Assembly (NCBI RefSeq): GCF_019175345.1
Contig: NZ_CP077717.1
Span: 124,001-188,000 of the forward strand
Direction: 5' to 3'
DNA: 64,000 nucleotides
From: Saccharolobus shibatae B12
GTDB lineage: Archaea > Thermoproteota > Thermoprotei_A > Sulfolobales > Sulfolobaceae
This document shows positions 11,072 to 22,072 of this stretch, one piece after another (the first letter of the stretch is position 1; every line of letters starts with the position of its first letter). Made by a program: the position numbers and the translations under genes. The notes below the pieces were generated by a model. The model saw only the letters and a program-made list of their open reading frames with translations, was not told the origin of the DNA and searched no databases.

Positions 11072-11195
11072 GCCCACCCGGCCACAGTGAGCGGGCAACA
11101 CCCGGACTCATTTCGAACCCGGAAGTTAAGCCGCTCACGTTGGTGGGGCCGTGGATACCGTGAGGATCCGCAGCCCCACTAAGCTGGGATGGGCT
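11072..11195 (+). rRNA. rrf: 5S ribosomal RNA
   Basis: The sequence starts GCCCACCCGG and ends with the complementary GGGATGGGC, giving helix I. Internal landmarks match Sulfolobus 5S rRNA: GAACCCGGAAGTTAAGCC (loop B/helix III region) and GCCGTGGATACCGTGAGGAT (loop E/helix IV). The gene stands alone rather than in a 16S-23S operon, as is usual in Sulfolobales. A TATA box lies 26 bases upstream, and a T-rich run follows the 3' end and probably terminates transcription. End positions are accurate to a few bases. Confidence 0.97.
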
Positions 11196-11232
11196 TTTAT
11201 ATTTCTCTGATTTTAAGATTACTCTGAGTTGA

Positions 11233-12432
11233 ATGAAGAAAGTATATGATGAGATTTATGCCTATATTAAACTTGATGATAGAGAAGCCAAGATAATAGA
11301 TATGCCTGAGTTTCAGCGCCTAAGGAGAATAAAACAGACAAGCTTAGCATACTTGGTATATCCTGGTGCTACTCACACTAGATTTAGCCACTCATTAGGT
11401 ACCTTTTATCTTACTACAATTTTAGGTGAGAAATTCAAACAATTAGGAATAATAACTGATGAAGAGTCAACCTATCTAAAGTACTCTGCATTACTCCACG
11501 ATATAGGTCAATTTCCTTTTAGTCATAGTCTCGAGCCTCTATATCTAGAAAAAGGATTATCAAATAAGGATTTAAGATATATGATAATTTCCAAGTCCCC
11601 TTACTTTAGGGATTTTTTTGATAAAGAGTCAATTGACTACAATAAGATTCTAGATATTTTAAATGGAAATTCTATGATTTCATCAATTATAAACAGTGAC
11701 GTAGATGTTGATAGGATGGATTATCTAGTTAGAGATTCGAGACACACAGGAGTGCAACTAGGCAATATTGATTTATATAGACTTCTAGATACTATCTTTT
11801 ATGGGAATAATAACGAAATTATTGTCCAGGATAAAGGCATATACAGTTTAGAGAACTTTTTCATATCCAGGCTTCACATGTATCAAGCTGTATATTATCA
11901 TAAGACGATAATAGGTTATGAGTTAATGCTGAGAGAAATTTTTAGAACTATTCATGATTGCTGTGATTCGTCAATTTTAAGCGTTGATAATTTAAGAGAT
12001 CTTGTCTATGATTCCTCAATATCCTATTGGGATGATGAATGGGTCTTCATGATCCTTTACACATATCTCTATTCCTCTAACTCTCCCCTTTATTTAAAAG
12101 ACAAAATAAGGAATTTCTTGGATAGAAGAGGTCCTAAGGTAGTTTATGAAGAGGTCTCCTATAATAACGAAACGAAAGGAGGAGATATTGAGATTAAGGA
12201 GCTAGTTGACCGATTAGAGAGAAATCAAATTCCTAGGACTTCAATATATCCCATTGAGGAAAAAATAAAAATACTCAGTAAGGATAAAATAAATATAATT
12301 TCGAATAATAATGAGATTAATATAATTAAGTATAAATCCACGTTAATTAATCATATACCAGAGACTTTAACTATTAGAAGAATTTATGTAGATCATGAAT
12401 ACGCCAAGAGAGCTAGAGATGTCGTTCCATGA
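11233..12432 (+). CDS. HD-domain phosphohydrolase (dNTPase-like)
   Basis: 399 residues. The metal-binding set of the HD superfamily is complete: His in [11 protein letters not shown] (about 48-58), HD in [14 protein letters not shown] (89-90), and Asp in [14 protein letters not shown] (about 157). The SHSLGT and DRxDYLxRD patterns place it near SAMHD1 and bacterial dGTPase-type deoxynucleotide triphosphohydrolases. A role in dNTP pool control is likely but the substrate is inferred. The stop overlaps the phosphatase start by 4 bases (ATGA), so both are in one operon. Confidence 0.9.
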   Translation: MKKVYDEIYAYIKLDDREAKIIDMPEFQRLRRIKQTSLAYLVYPGATHTRFSHSLGTFYLTTILGEKFKQLGIITDEESTYLKYSALLHDIGQFPFSHSLEPLYLEKGLSNKDLRYMIISKSPYFRDFFDKESIDYNKILDILNGNSMISSIINSDVDVDRMDYLVRDSRHTGVQLGNIDLYRLLDTIFYGNNNEIIVQDKGIYSLENFFISRLHMYQAVYYHKTIIGYELMLREIFRTIHDCCDSSILSVDNLRDLVYDSSISYWDDEWVFMILYTYLYSSNSPLYLKDKIRNFLDRRGPKVVYEEVSYNNETKGGDIEIKELVDRLERNQIPRTSIYPIEEKIKILSKDKINIISNNNEINIIKYKSTLINHIPETLTIRRIYVDHEYAKRARDVVP

Positions 12433-13115
12433 TAAAATTAGTTTTAATGGATTTAGATGGAACGTTAACCGAAGATAGGGATTCTACGAGAATTGACCTA
12501 GATGCAATTTACGCAATAAGGCTCTTGCAGGAAAAAGGGATTAAAGTAGGTTTAGTTAGCGGAAATTCTTACCCAATCCTTAGAGGGCTTTACACATATC
12601 TTTATTTAGATGGTGGAATTGTCGCAGAAAACGGATGTATAGTATTTTACAAGGAAAAATATAGGTTATGTAAACAAATGGATAAGAATCTAGTAATTGA
12701 ATTTAAATCTCTATTTAAGTTAAGGGATACATGGCAAAATGAGTATAGGGAATGTGATTTTGGCTTCGTTCCCGCAAAATTAACTGATGAAATGATAAAT
12801 TGGGCTAAAGAAAAGAATCTGTATATTAAAAGTAGTGGATATGCTGTTCATATTGCATATAATCCAGCAGGGAAAAGTGTAGGAGTGGAAAAGTTGCTTC
12901 AATTACAAGGTTTAAAGAAAGAAGATGTAGCAGCTATCGGTGATTCGTCAACTGATATAGAATTGTTTCAACAAGTAGGATTCAAAGTAGCAGTAGGAAA
13001 TGCGGATGATGAACTGAAAGATATAGCTGATTATATAACAAGTAATAAAAGCGGAAAAGGTGTAAGGGAATTTGTGGATAAATTACTAAAAGGGGAGCTT
13101 GATGTCATCAAGTGA
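12429..13115 (+). CDS. Phosphoglycolate phosphatase, archaeal HAD type
   Basis: 228 residues with the four HAD motifs: DLDGTLTED (8-16), SGNSYP near 40, a lysine in [10 protein letters not shown] and [10 protein letters not shown] near 172. The length and the capped C2-type arrangement fit archaeal phosphoglycolate phosphatase (TA0175-like), which removes 2-phosphoglycolate. It overlaps the HD-domain gene by 4 bases and gltX by about 14 bases, so three genes form one unit. Confidence 0.9.
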   Translation: MIKLVLMDLDGTLTEDRDSTRIDLDAIYAIRLLQEKGIKVGLVSGNSYPILRGLYTYLYLDGGIVAENGCIVFYKEKYRLCKQMDKNLVIEFKSLFKLRDTWQNEYRECDFGFVPAKLTDEMINWAKEKNLYIKSSGYAVHIAYNPAGKSVGVEKLLQLQGLKKEDVAAIGDSSTDIELFQQVGFKVAVGNADDELKDIADYITSNKSGKGVREFVDKLLKGELDVIK

Positions 13116-14829
13116 ACTACGGGAAATTATATATAAATACGCTCTTCAAAACGCGGTAAAGCATAATGGTAAAGCTGAAGCGGGCCCGGTGATAAGTAAG
13201 ATCATAGCGGAGAGGCCGGAATTAAGATCTAATGCAAAAGAAATAGTAAAAATTGTCAAGGAGATTATAGATCAAGTTAATTCACTAACCTTGGAACAAC
13301 AAATAGCTGAAATTGAAACTAAGTATCCTGAGTTATTAGAAGAGAAGAAGCACGAAGAAAAAAAGAAAATATTACCACCCCTTCCTAACGTTAAAGGACA
13401 AGTGGTAACTAGATTCGCACCTAATCCAGACGGCCCTCTTCATTTAGGAAATGCCAGAGCTGCTATCTTATCTTACGAATACGCCAAGATGTATAACGGT
13501 AAATTCATACTGAGGTTTGATGATACAGATCCTAAGGTTAAAAGACCAATTCTAGACGCATATGATTGGATTAAGGAGGATCTAAAATGGTTGGGGATTA
13601 AATGGGAACAAGAGCTTTACGCTTCAGAGAGACTTGAGGTATACTACAAGTATGCTCGTTATCTGATAGAAAAGGGACACGCTTATGTTGATACATGTGA
13701 TTCTAGTACTTTCAAGAAGTTTAGAGACAGTAGAGGCAAGATGAGGGAGCCAGAATGTCTACATAGAAGCTCTTCACCAGAGAGTAACCTAGAACTTTTT
13801 GAAAAAATGCTAGAAGGAATGTTCAAAGAGGGAGAAGCTGTGGTTAGGTTAAAGACCAATTTAATGGATCCGGATCCCTCTCAAATAGACTGGGTAATGC
13901 TTAGGATAATTGATACTACTAAAAATCCTCATCCACGAGTAGGGAGTAAGTATTATGTATGGCCTACCTATAACTTCGCTTCTGTAATAGATGATCATGA
14001 ACTTGGTGTTACTCATGTATTAAGAGCTAAAGAACATATGTCGAATACGGAAAAACAGAGGTACATTTCTGAGTATATGGGATGGGAATTTCCAGAAGTC
14101 TTACAGTTTGGGAGACTAAAACTTGAGGGTTTTATGATGAGTAAGTCGAAAATAAGAGGAATGTTAGAGAAGGGTGCCAATAGGGATGATCCTAGGCTAC
14201 CAACTTTGGCTGGACTCAGAAGAAGGGGAATCTTACCAGATACTATTAAAGACGTGATAATTGATGTTGGAGTAAAGGTAACTGATGCCACTATAAGTTT
14301 CGAAAATATTGCTGCGATTAATAGGAAAAAATTAGATCCAGTAGCTAAAAGAATAATGTTCATAAAAGATGGCGAAGAGTTTGCCATTGAGCTACCTCAA
14401 ACGTTGAAAGCTAAGATACCCTTAATTCCTTCTAAACAACAGGAAGTGGATAGAACTATCATTGTTAATTCTGGTGATAAAATTTTGATAGAATCTATCG
14501 ATGCAGAAGATGGAAGCGTATTGAGGTTAATGGAGTTGTGTAATGTCAGAGTTGATAAGCGTAATCGTAAGCTTGTTTTTCACAGTAAGACGTTAGATGA
14601 GGCTAAGAAAGTCAATGCAAGAATAGTTCAATGGGTAAAATCGGACGAAAAAGTTCCAGTAATAGTAGAAAAAGCGGAAAGAGATGATATAAAAATAATA
14701 AATGGTTATGCAGAAAGAATTGTAAAGGATTTGGAGATAAACGAAATTGTGCAATTTTATAGATTTGGATTTGTAAGAGTGGACAAGAAGGACGGTAATA
14801 TGGTCTTTGTAATCTTTTCACACAATTAA
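13102..14829 (+). CDS. gltX: Glutamyl-tRNA synthetase, archaeal class
   Basis: I start at the ATG at 13102 ([12 protein letters not shown]) rather than the TTG one codon earlier. The catalytic core begins near residue 110 with [18 protein letters not shown], the HIGH-type motif, and the KMSKS-type motif is [11 protein letters not shown]. The C-terminal domain is the beta-barrel tRNA-binding type shared with GlnRS, as expected for an archaeal non-discriminating enzyme that charges tRNA-Glu and tRNA-Gln. The N-terminal 100 residues are a helical extension common in Sulfolobales. It overlaps the upstream phosphatase gene. Confidence 0.96.
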   Translation: MSSSELREIIYKYALQNAVKHNGKAEAGPVISKIIAERPELRSNAKEIVKIVKEIIDQVNSLTLEQQIAEIETKYPELLEEKKHEEKKKILPPLPNVKGQVVTRFAPNPDGPLHLGNARAAILSYEYAKMYNGKFILRFDDTDPKVKRPILDAYDWIKEDLKWLGIKWEQELYASERLEVYYKYARYLIEKGHAYVDTCDSSTFKKFRDSRGKMREPECLHRSSSPESNLELFEKMLEGMFKEGEAVVRLKTNLMDPDPSQIDWVMLRIIDTTKNPHPRVGSKYYVWPTYNFASVIDDHELGVTHVLRAKEHMSNTEKQRYISEYMGWEFPEVLQFGRLKLEGFMMSKSKIRGMLEKGANRDDPRLPTLAGLRRRGILPDTIKDVIIDVGVKVTDATISFENIAAINRKKLDPVAKRIMFIKDGEEFAIELPQTLKAKIPLIPSKQQEVDRTIIVNSGDKILIESIDAEDGSVLRLMELCNVRVDKRNRKLVFHSKTLDEAKKVNARIVQWVKSDEKVPVIVEKAERDDIKIINGYAERIVKDLEINEIVQFYRFGFVRVDKKDGNMVFVIFSHN

Positions 14830-15052
14830 TCTCCTCCATGTAATCCAAGGAGATTTTTATTATCGATTTAATGTATACCTATCATTTAAGTGACACATAA
14901 GAGGAACATAGAACAAAAACTCTCACATATAAATATATAAATTTATATTTAAAGACTCCAAAAACCTGGATGGCACTTATCTTCACCTAAAAGGGCTAAG
15001 CTTTTGCCTTATTCTATAGTAAACTTTATTTTTTGCTAATACTTTTAAAGAC
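14830..15052. other. Intergenic region between gltX and the L7Ae gene
   Basis: No protein gene is visible. The segment has several A+T-rich runs, including AAATATATAAATTTATATTT near 14930-14950, and an ACTTTATT element near 15023-15030 that could serve as TATA box for the L7Ae transcript. No box C/D pair or other RNA gene could be identified by eye. Confidence 0.5.
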
Positions 15053-15085
15053 TTGCGTGACGAAACTAGAGGAGGATGAACGCGA
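15053..15085 (+). promoter_or_regulatory. Probable kink-loop in the L7Ae leader, an autoregulatory element
   Basis: TTGCGT (15053-15058) can pair with ACGCGA (15080-15085). The bases next to the stem are GA (15059-15060) on one side and GA (15078-15079) on the other, giving the tandem sheared G-A pairs that define a kink-turn or kink-loop, the structure L7Ae binds. The loop holds the GGAGG ribosome binding site (15071-15075) and the stem ends at the first base of the start codon. Binding by the gene product would therefore block initiation. L7Ae autoregulation of this type has been reported in Sulfolobus; the pairing here is seen directly. Confidence 0.7.
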
Positions 15086-15468
15086 TGTCAAAAGCTAGTT
15101 ATGTTAAGTTTGAAGTACCGCAAGATCTAGCAGATAAGGTATTAGAGGCAGTAAGAAAAGCTAAGGAAAGTGGAAAAATAAAGAAAGGTACAAATGAGAC
15201 AACAAAAGCAGTAGAAAGGGGACAAGCTAAATTAGTAGTTATTGCTGAAGATGTACAACCAGAGGAAATAGTTGCACACTTACCATTGCTATGCGATGAG
15301 AAAAAGATACCTTATGTATACGTTTCCTCTAAAAAAGCTTTAGGTGAAGCTTGTGGGTTGCAAGTGGCTACAGCATCTGCTGCTATCTTAGAGCCTGGCG
15401 AGGCTAAGGATTTAGTTGACGAAATAGTTAAGAGAGTAAACGAAATTAAAGGTAAAACTTCAAGTTAA
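15085..15468 (+). CDS. rpl7ae: Ribosomal protein L7Ae, kink-turn binding
   Basis: 127 residues from the ATG at 15085. An ATG at 15076 sits directly against the GGAGG element and is too close, so the later start is preferred. [22 protein letters not shown] and the [13 protein letters not shown] segment are the RNA-binding signature of the L7Ae/L30e family. In archaea the protein is part of the 50S subunit, box C/D and H/ACA RNPs and RNase P. Its leader carries a probable kink-loop, described separately. The gene is monocistronic and followed by tRNA-Trp. Confidence 0.97.
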
Positions 15469-15531
15469 ATCCAACAATATTTTTTACCACTAAACTTATT
15501 TTGTTTTTAGTCCTATCTAATAATTAGTTAT

Positions 15532-15670
15532 GGGCCCGTAGCTTAGCCAGGTAGAGTGCTGGGCTCCAGATATTAATGCTAGACATTGGGTCTAAAGACC
15601 CTTTATGGGGATGAAGTGTATCTGGAGAGGAGAGACCCAGTGGTCGCGGGTTCGAGTCCCGCCGGGCCCA
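15532..15670 (+). tRNA. tRNA-Trp (CCA) with a 65-base intron
   Basis: Acceptor stem GGGCCCG pairs with CGGGCCC, discriminator A at 15670. The anticodon stem is CTGGG/CCCAG and the anticodon CCA lies at 15566-15568. An intron at 15570-15634 interrupts the loop after position 37. The exon-intron border segment CTCCAGATA pairs with TATCTGGAG near the 3' splice site, the helix of a bulge-helix-bulge splice signal. T-arm GCGGGTTCGAGTCCCGC is normal. A 65-base intron at this position is what I recall for Sulfolobus tRNA-Trp. Confidence 0.96.
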
Positions 15671-15727
15671 TACATCTAAACGAAAAAGAAGACAGACTTT
15701 AATTTTTGCCAAGTTATCTAATTGTTG

Positions 15728-17206
15728 ATGAACTGGGACGAAAGGAGAATAAAAATTGTTGAAGAATTAAGAAAAAATGGCATTGAGCCATATCCTCATA
15801 AATACGAAATAACACATTTGATCAAAGATATTAAGCTTCTTGCATCATCACAAGGTAACAAATCCCATGAGCCATTTATGTTTAATATATCTACAGCAGG
15901 GCGTGTAGCTAATATCAGAAGGCATGGAAAAGCATCATTTGTAGATATATTTGATGAAGGTGAGAAATTACAAATATATATGAGGGTTGATGAGCTTAAA
16001 GAGAAATATGACAGATTCTTCACATACGTTGGTAGAGGGGATATAATAGGTGTAAGAGGTGATTTATTTTATACCATGAAGGGAGAATTAAGCCTACTCG
16101 TAAAGGATTACCAATTATTATCGAAAGCCCTTATAGAACCTCCAGATTGGTCTAAACTTTCCCCAGAATTTAGATATGCGCATAGATATGTGGATTTCCT
16201 CTATAATGATAATGCTAGGAAGGCTATGGAAATAAGATATATGATCATAAGAGAAATTAGAGAGTTTCTCTATTCTAAAGGCTTTATTGAAGTTGAAACG
16301 CCTATTGTTCAACCAGTATATGGTGGGGCATTAGCAAAACCGTTTAAAACACATGTAAATTACTTAAACGAAGATTGGTACTTAAGAATAGCGTTAGAAT
16401 TGTACTTAAAAAGGTATGTAATAGGTGGATTTAACAAAGTTTTCGAAATAGGAAAGGTCTTTAGAAACGAAGATATTGATGTAACTCATAACCCCGAGTT
16501 TACTCTCTTAGAGCTCTATTGGGCATACGCTGACTACAATGATATAATGAATTTAACTGAAGATCTACTTAAAAGTGTGATCAAAAAGGTTACAAATAGT
16601 ACTAAGGTAGTATATGGAAAATATGAAATAGACTTTGAAGCTCCCTTCAAGAGAATCAGTATGTATGATTCTTTATCTGAAATTTTAGGTAAGAACGTTG
16701 AAAATATGAGTGATGATGAACTTAAGGAGCTAATGAAAAAATATAATCTAATTCCTAGAGGAAATCAGTATGTTAGAGGGCTAATGATAGAGAAATTATT
16801 CGATAAACTAGTTACACCCACTTTAACCAACCCAACCTTTATAACTGATTACCCAATAGAGACTACACCCCTTTGTAAACCACATAGGAATAAACTTGGA
16901 CTAGTAGAAAGATTCGAGATGTTCATAGCAGGCATGGAGATCGCAAATGCGTACACGGAACTGAATGACCCTATATTACAAGATAAACTATTTAGAGAAG
17001 AACAAGAGATGTTTAGAAGAGGAGATGAGGAGGCTCATCCTTACGATAAGGATTTTGTAAGGGCCTTAAGTTATGGAATGCCACCTACTGGAGGTTTAGG
17101 TATTGGTATAGATAGAATAGTTATGTTAGTGACAAATAGTTATAGCATCAAAGAAGTTATTCCTTTCCCCATGATAAGTAGTAAGGTTATCCTAGAGGAC
17201 GATTAG
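15728..17206 (+). CDS. lysS: Lysyl-tRNA synthetase, class II
   Basis: 492 residues from the ATG at 15728 ([14 protein letters not shown]); two TTG codons directly before it are less likely starts. The N-terminal OB fold (about 55-130, [18 protein letters not shown]) binds the anticodon. Motif 2 is [20 protein letters not shown] and motif 3 [12 protein letters not shown]. The substrate-binding segment [14 protein letters not shown] is diagnostic of class II LysRS, which Sulfolobus uses instead of the class I enzyme of many euryarchaea. Its last 20 bases overlap the convergent protease gene. Confidence 0.96.
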   Translation: MNWDERRIKIVEELRKNGIEPYPHKYEITHLIKDIKLLASSQGNKSHEPFMFNISTAGRVANIRRHGKASFVDIFDEGEKLQIYMRVDELKEKYDRFFTYVGRGDIIGVRGDLFYTMKGELSLLVKDYQLLSKALIEPPDWSKLSPEFRYAHRYVDFLYNDNARKAMEIRYMIIREIREFLYSKGFIEVETPIVQPVYGGALAKPFKTHVNYLNEDWYLRIALELYLKRYVIGGFNKVFEIGKVFRNEDIDVTHNPEFTLLELYWAYADYNDIMNLTEDLLKSVIKKVTNSTKVVYGKYEIDFEAPFKRISMYDSLSEILGKNVENMSDDELKELMKKYNLIPRGNQYVRGLMIEKLFDKLVTPTLTNPTFITDYPIETTPLCKPHRNKLGLVERFEMFIAGMEIANAYTELNDPILQDKLFREEQEMFRRGDEEAHPYDKDFVRALSYGMPPTGGLGIGIDRIVMLVTNSYSIKEVIPFPMISSKVILEDD

Positions 17207-18341
17207 AGAGAAATATCGCAAATATAAAGATCAAGAGGAATAGTGACTGTAAATAATATGAAATTTTTTCGCCGTTACTTTCTCCCAGTACTCTCTTTAA
17301 TAATTCAGTGAAGAGTTTTCCTCCATCCGTTATTATAAGGGGTGCAGCATTAAATACAGCTAAGCTGAAATTCACTATAAATAGCCATGTAAAGAAAGTT
17401 AAAATTGCAATCAAATAATCTGGAATATAGTACGTTACATATACTCCCAAAAGGTGATCAGGTACGTTAACAGTTACATTACTCAAAGTACCATTAGGAT
17501 GTTTAAGAGTTATAAAGACGGTATTGTATTTATAAAGAAGTTCATGAAGCTGGGATAATGTCGTTACATGATAACCATTTATATAGCATATCACATCACC
17601 GGCATGAATTGACGCATTAGCAGCCGGAGAGTTATTAATTATTCCCTCTATCATTATTCCTTGAGACAGTTCTGAAGGTAAATATGGAAGTTCAAAGGAA
17701 AACGGAAGTGCTATTAGTGCTAAAACTAAATTAATCACTATTCCAGCAGCAATTATTTTAAGTTTTGCATCAGTTGTGGATTTATTAAAATCATCTTCGT
17801 CTGGTTCTACAAATGCTCCAGGAAATATTCCAAGTAATAGAACTCCTCCATTTTTTACCTTTACATTATTTGATGTGGCGGACAATGCGTGAAAAATCTC
17901 GTGTATAGCTACTGAAACTCCTATAGCTAGTAATATGTAGGGTAACTGGGAAATACTTATCGTTAAACCTGGAATTATTGGTTTTAGCGCTATTGTCGGA
18001 GTTTGATTGGGTTTGATGGTCAGCATTTCTATTATTACATATAATATTGTTGAAATTCCAGCTATCATAAGTAAAAAACCTAAAGGTAGGGCAATTTTTT
18101 CATAAACTCTATAACCTTTTGATCTGGAAAATCTAGGAAACCAATATTCCCTGGCTTTTTTCCTCCATAGTATAAAAAATGGATAAACTGTTAGGTTATA
18201 TTTCTCTAGTTTTCTTCTAAAAACATAGATAATTAGCCAAAAGGATAAGAATATCGTTACAGCTAAGTATATTTGATCCACAAATCTAATAATGTATTTA
18301 GAAATTAAAAAGATGTGCAAATAGAGTATACGGAGCGTCAT
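17187..18341 (-). CDS. Site-2 protease-type membrane metalloprotease with PDZ domain
   Basis: 384 residues with about six membrane segments. The zinc motif HEIFH sits in the third hydrophobic segment ([12 protein letters not shown]). The second motif, [11 protein letters not shown] in the C-terminal membrane part, is the S2P NxxP...DGG signature. Between them is a PDZ-like domain ([26 protein letters not shown]), so it is an M50 family intramembrane protease that cleaves membrane-bound substrates such as regulatory factors. Its start overlaps the divergent nucleotidyltransferase gene by about 27 bases; the first codons are uncertain. Confidence 0.9.
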   Translation of the reverse strand: MTLRILYLHIFLISKYIIRFVDQIYLAVTIFLSFWLIIYVFRRKLEKYNLTVYPFFILWRKKAREYWFPRFSRSKGYRVYEKIALPLGFLLMIAGISTILYVIIEMLTIKPNQTPTIALKPIIPGLTISISQLPYILLAIGVSVAIHEIFHALSATSNNVKVKNGGVLLLGIFPGAFVEPDEDDFNKSTTDAKLKIIAAGIVINLVLALIALPFSFELPYLPSELSQGIMIEGIINNSPAANASIHAGDVICYINGYHVTTLSQLHELLYKYNTVFITLKHPNGTLSNVTVNVPDHLLGVYVTYYIPDYLIAILTFFTWLFIVNFSLAVFNAAPLIITDGGKLFTELLKRVLGESNGEKISYYLQSLFLLIFIFAIFLSNRPLG

Positions 18342-18971
18342 TGGAAAATCTTAAATGACAAGAGAAAGATAGCCATTGAAATCCTTTCACTCTTGAAACA
18401 ATATGGGATGGAAGGTTATGTTTATGGTTCTGTTGCTCGTGGTGATGTGAATGAGAAAAGCGACGTAGATGTTATAGTATTTAACCCTAATCAAATCGTA
18501 TTGGATACGCTTAATGTGAATCATAAGTATATCGTTCAAGCTACACCAAATTCCGTGCCTAAGGCATATTTATCAATAGATGAAGAAGAAACTATAGTTA
18601 TTTCCTTTCCATTGGGCAGATTAAGGAGAAATGAGATTGAGTTTTATTCATTTGGCGGTCTAGTAGATTTAAAGGATCTTCTAGAAAATAGAAGAGTCCC
18701 TGGCGTTAATAAGAAACTGATGTTAATAATCCCAACTGAAAACGGTCATATGGAAATTCCATTGGAAGGAAATGAGGATTACGCTTCAAAACTTCTTAAG
18801 ATTTCACTAGATACTATAATGGAGAGAAAAAGGTTATTGGCTAAGAGAATGGAGCGAGGACATACTGGCATTTTTTTGAGATACGATTTAAGCGGTAACG
18901 AAAGTATTTATGACGCATTTAACAAGATGTATAAGTCTAACAAATTTTTCAAGAGGATGGTAGATGTCTGA
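18315..18971 (+). CDS. Nucleotidyltransferase-domain protein
   Basis: 218 residues starting at a GTG. The polymerase-beta-type nucleotidyltransferase motif is complete in its first half: GSVARGDVNEKSDVDVIVF (about residues 38-56), with the two metal-binding aspartates. The rest includes an FSFGG-like region and a basic C-terminus. The substrate is unknown; it is longer than MNT antitoxins and has no obvious HEPN partner. The next gene starts 8 bases before its stop, and the third overlaps that one, so the trio is likely a coupled operon. Confidence 0.85.
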   Translation: MQIEYTERHWKILNDKRKIAIEILSLLKQYGMEGYVYGSVARGDVNEKSDVDVIVFNPNQIVLDTLNVNHKYIVQATPNSVPKAYLSIDEEETIVISFPLGRLRRNEIEFYSFGGLVDLKDLLENRRVPGVNKKLMLIIPTENGHMEIPLEGNEDYASKLLKISLDTIMERKRLLAKRMERGHTGIFLRYDLSGNESIYDAFNKMYKSNKFFKRMVDV

Positions 18972-19542
18972 GCTTAATGGAGTAAGTCTTAGTTTATATT
19001 ATAAGTTAGAAGTAAGAGATTTGAAAAATACTCATATAAAGGAACTTGTGTCATTTAATCTTGTATTAAGCGATGGTAGACAAATAGGTAAATGTAATTA
19101 CTTTAGCGGCAGGGGTTACTATACTCCTTGGTTAGAGATAGATTACTATCCTATCCTAAGAAATGAAAATCTAGAGGAAAATTTTTTCAAGGTTATATAT
19201 AACTTCCTCTCTCCAGGAGGAAAACTATTTGTAACCTACATTAGGGATAATGAAACCCGTGAGATGCTATATAAGGGTACTCATCCTGCTGAGACTCCTC
19301 TAGGTTCATCATTATTATTAGCAGGCTTCACTTGGTTTAAAGATTGGTATTTTCCGGAGGGCGGTAACGAGGGTTTTCCTAAGCTACAGTCAAATAAGCC
19401 CCTTAATGGTTATGAGGGAGTCAGACAGTTAGAGGTAATAAGAGAAGAAATTAAAAACGTGAATATCATTAAAAGGATAGATGAGTTAATTGACCATTAT
19501 AGGAAATCCGGAGATAGGACTATACACTGGAAAATTACCTAA
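18964..19542 (+). CDS. DUF1122-like protein
   Basis: 192 residues. The segment GRGYYTPWLEIDYYP, the following FLSPGGKLFVTYIRDNETREML and the THPAETPLGSSLLLAGFTWFKDWYFPEGGNEG stretch are strongly structured and look like a conserved enzyme-like family; I recall this as DUF1122, whose fold resembles acetyltransferases. Function unknown. The gene overlaps the nucleotidyltransferase gene by 8 bases and the radical SAM gene by 53, which argues for joint function of the three. Confidence 0.7.
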   Translation: MSELNGVSLSLYYKLEVRDLKNTHIKELVSFNLVLSDGRQIGKCNYFSGRGYYTPWLEIDYYPILRNENLEENFFKVIYNFLSPGGKLFVTYIRDNETREMLYKGTHPAETPLGSSLLLAGFTWFKDWYFPEGGNEGFPKLQSNKPLNGYEGVRQLEVIREEIKNVNIIKRIDELIDHYRKSGDRTIHWKIT

Positions 19543-20542
19543 AGGATGTGAACTCTGTAGATTAGGAGGTAAATTAGTCCTCTTTATCACTGGCGAATGC
19601 GATGACAACTGCTATTATTGCCCCGTAAGTGATGACAGATTTGGAAAAAATAGGATATTTGCAAATGAGACTGAAGTAAAAGACGCTATGGACGTCATAT
19701 ATGAGGCATATAGGATGAAAGCTCTAGGTGCGGGAATAACTGGTGGTGATCCTATTCTTGAAATAGGTAGAGTAATTGAGATTATTGACAAGCTAAAGAA
19801 TGAATTCAGTTCGGATTTTCATATTCATCTTTACACTACTGGACGTTATGTTAACGACGATGTAATGAAGGAGCTGGTTAGTGCAGGACTGGATGAGATA
19901 CGTTTTCACCCAGTAAAAGAGCTATATCTAAATGCAGTAAAGATAGCTTTAAAGTACGATATTGATGTAGGTTTAGAATTACCAGCTATTCCGAACGAGG
20001 GGGATAAAATTGTCAGATTAGTTAAATGGGCTGAGGAAAATAATGTTAAGTTTGTAAATTTAAATGAGCTAGAGCTAAATGCTAGAAACTATTTGAATCT
20101 AAACAGTAAAGGTCTTCATGCTAAACATGGAATAACGGGAGTAGAAGGTAGTTTTGATACTGCCTTAGATGTTCTAAAAAAATTTGAAGAAGACAAAAAG
20201 ATTACTGTCCATTATTGTAGTTCTGTTTATAAAGATCTGGTGGAAACTAGAACTAGATTTTTTAGAATAATCAAATATAATTCAAAACCCTATGAGGAGT
20301 ATACTAATGAGGCCACAATTGTAAGAGCAATAGTTAAGACCAACCATAAGATTCCCTCTTTGGAGAATTTTGGAGAGTTTAATGGTTCAAATGAATACTC
20401 TGTTTCGCCAGGTATTATCAAAGATCTATTAAATGAGTACACTGATTTAATAGACGAAATTTATATAGTTGAGGAGCACCCTGATTCACGAAGATTAAGA
20501 GTAGGAGAGAAGCTAATTTATTCTAAATCTAAGAATAGCTAA
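19490..20542 (+). CDS. Radical SAM protein, COG2108-like
   Basis: 350 residues. The iron-sulfur cluster cysteines lie in [11 protein letters not shown] (CX3CX2C, about residues 36-46), followed by the SAM-binding glycine motif [11 protein letters not shown]. An upstream pair of cysteines in [14 protein letters not shown] belongs to the COG2108-type proteins, which are related to pyruvate formate-lyase activating enzyme but uncharacterised. The start is a TTG inside the preceding gene; [15 protein letters not shown] just after it looks conserved, which supports this start. The product of the reaction is unknown. Confidence 0.85.
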   Translation: MTIIGNPEIGLYTGKLPKGCELCRLGGKLVLFITGECDDNCYYCPVSDDRFGKNRIFANETEVKDAMDVIYEAYRMKALGAGITGGDPILEIGRVIEIIDKLKNEFSSDFHIHLYTTGRYVNDDVMKELVSAGLDEIRFHPVKELYLNAVKIALKYDIDVGLELPAIPNEGDKIVRLVKWAEENNVKFVNLNELELNARNYLNLNSKGLHAKHGITGVEGSFDTALDVLKKFEEDKKITVHYCSSVYKDLVETRTRFFRIIKYNSKPYEEYTNEATIVRAIVKTNHKIPSLENFGEFNGSNEYSVSPGIIKDLLNEYTDLIDEIYIVEEHPDSRRLRVGEKLIYSKSKNS

Positions 20543-21547
20543 TATACCAGTAAGATTCTTTAATTCAAAATAGATTGGCGATTCTTTAGGCACTAATATT
20601 ATCTCCCCCCTTTTATTTTCTATATCCTCAAGAATTCTTTCAATTGCTAGCCTTTCTTGATCGTTTGAAGATAATAGGTCTTCGATCAGTAAAACTGTTT
20701 CTACAGCACCCATTTCGACAGCATTCTTTACTTGTTCCAAGCCATAGGTCACTAGTTCTGGTTGTTTAGCCAAAAGTTCCATAGCCTTTTCCATTTTCTT
20801 AGCTCCTATTGCAATCTCATAATCTGACATTATCTTGTCTATTATATCTCTCTTCAATATTTCATGAAGACCAGTCCTAGTGGCCGATGATACGCTATCA
20901 ATATAAACCTTCTTATTTTTTAAAATATTATTTACTTTTTTAGCTACTTCCTCTTTAAAGAATCCAGGCCCAGCTAGTAGTATAGCATCTGGATTGTATT
21001 GTTTCACATACTCTGCAAGCTCCGTTGCAACCTCCAACGCATTTTGCTCTATTATTCCTTCTTCCTCATTTAATGATCTTAATGATTTCTCCGAGAGTAT
21101 CTTTATCCCTTGCTCAAATGGTATTGCAATCAAATACTCATCAAAATCTACCAATGCAATTATTATCTTGCTTCTCTTATCAGCTTGCTTCTTAAGTTTA
21201 TCTAACGCATACTTATTCCATTGTTGTTTTATAATGATAATCTCATCTCCTATATCTAAATTAACAGTATGATGAGCTCCTCTTATTCCAAATCTTTCAG
21301 GAGCATCTTCTATTATTCCATGAATTCGTAATCTATTTGTGAACTCTTGAAACTCTGTATAATCTACTTTAAGGACAATGGTCATTGGTATTCTTCTACT
21401 CTCCTTTCCCAATCCTATGTCTCGGGTAGTTTTAGCAACTACTTTATCGTCTTTTTCTAGAATTAAATGTAAAATCCACAAATCGTCCTCTGACTCTATA
21501 TGTAGTTTGACTGCTTGGCGTTTCTCATCAAATTCTAATATTCTCAC
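20513..21547 (-). CDS. pelA: Pelota, ribosome rescue factor
   Basis: 344 residues with the three Pelota domains: an N-terminal Sm-like domain ([19 protein letters not shown]), a central eRF1-like domain ([20 protein letters not shown], with [15 protein letters not shown]) and a C-terminal L7Ae-like domain ([15 protein letters not shown]). As in other archaea it acts with aEF1A and ABCE1 to release stalled ribosomes, lacking the GGQ motif of true release factors. Its 3' end overlaps the convergent radical SAM gene by 30 bases. It is divergent from the acetyltransferase gene, with 18 bases between. Confidence 0.96.
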   Translation of the reverse strand: MRILEFDEKRQAVKLHIESEDDLWILHLILEKDDKVVAKTTRDIGLGKESRRIPMTIVLKVDYTEFQEFTNRLRIHGIIEDAPERFGIRGAHHTVNLDIGDEIIIIKQQWNKYALDKLKKQADKRSKIIIALVDFDEYLIAIPFEQGIKILSEKSLRSLNEEEGIIEQNALEVATELAEYVKQYNPDAILLAGPGFFKEEVAKKVNNILKNKKVYIDSVSSATRTGLHEILKRDIIDKIMSDYEIAIGAKKMEKAMELLAKQPELVTYGLEQVKNAVEMGAVETVLLIEDLLSSNDQERLAIERILEDIENKRGEIILVPKESPIYFELKNLTGILAILRFRIN

Positions 21548-21565
21548 AAATTATAGTTTCATAGC

Positions 21566-22021
21566 ATGGTAATTATAACTGATGCAACAGAGGCAGATTT
21601 AGGTCAGATATTCGAGATAGAGACAGAAAGCTTTGACGATCCGTATCCCTATTCGTTATTAAGGGCATATTTGTTTCTTGCAAATAAACTTTACTTGGTT
21701 GCAAAAGAAGGAGAGAAAATAATAGGGTATATAATAGGCATAATTCAATATGGCTATAGAGGGCACATCGTTTCAATAGCTGTAGAACCCGCATACAGAA
21801 AGAAGGGTATTGGAACCAAACTTCTGAGTGAGATTGAGGAAAGATTCAAGTTGAATGGAGCGAAATACTCATATTTAGAAGTCAATATTAATAACTTACC
21901 AGCAATTTCCTTTTATCGAGAAAACGGTTATCTTATAATGTATATGCGTAGGAATTATTATGGAAGAGGTAAGCACGCGTTTGTGATGATAAAGAATTTA
22001 TACTATAAATTTTTAGATTAA
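21566..22021 (+). CDS. GNAT N-acetyltransferase, RimI-like
   Basis: 151 residues with the acetyl-CoA binding motif A, VSIAVEPAYRKKGIGTKLL (about 73-91), and a motif B region LEVNINNLPAISFYRENGY typical of RimI/Ard1 enzymes. It probably acetylates protein N-termini or a ribosomal protein. Sulfolobus has a separate well-studied Ard1 homologue, so this is a second RimI-like enzyme. The start lies within 18 bases of the divergent pelota gene, so the two promoters overlap. Confidence 0.88.
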   Translation: MVIITDATEADLGQIFEIETESFDDPYPYSLLRAYLFLANKLYLVAKEGEKIIGYIIGIIQYGYRGHIVSIAVEPAYRKKGIGTKLLSEIEERFKLNGAKYSYLEVNINNLPAISFYRENGYLIMYMRRNYYGRGKHAFVMIKNLYYKFLD

Positions 22022-22072
22022 TTGTTAGAAACTTTGAATAAATTAAAAAGCCAGTCATTTGGTTAGTAATAT

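Noticed and set aside
15524-15712. A 62-codon minus-strand frame over tRNA-Trp
   Set aside because: It translates the complement of the tRNA (including the well-known RRDSNPRPLG-type artefact) and is not a gene.
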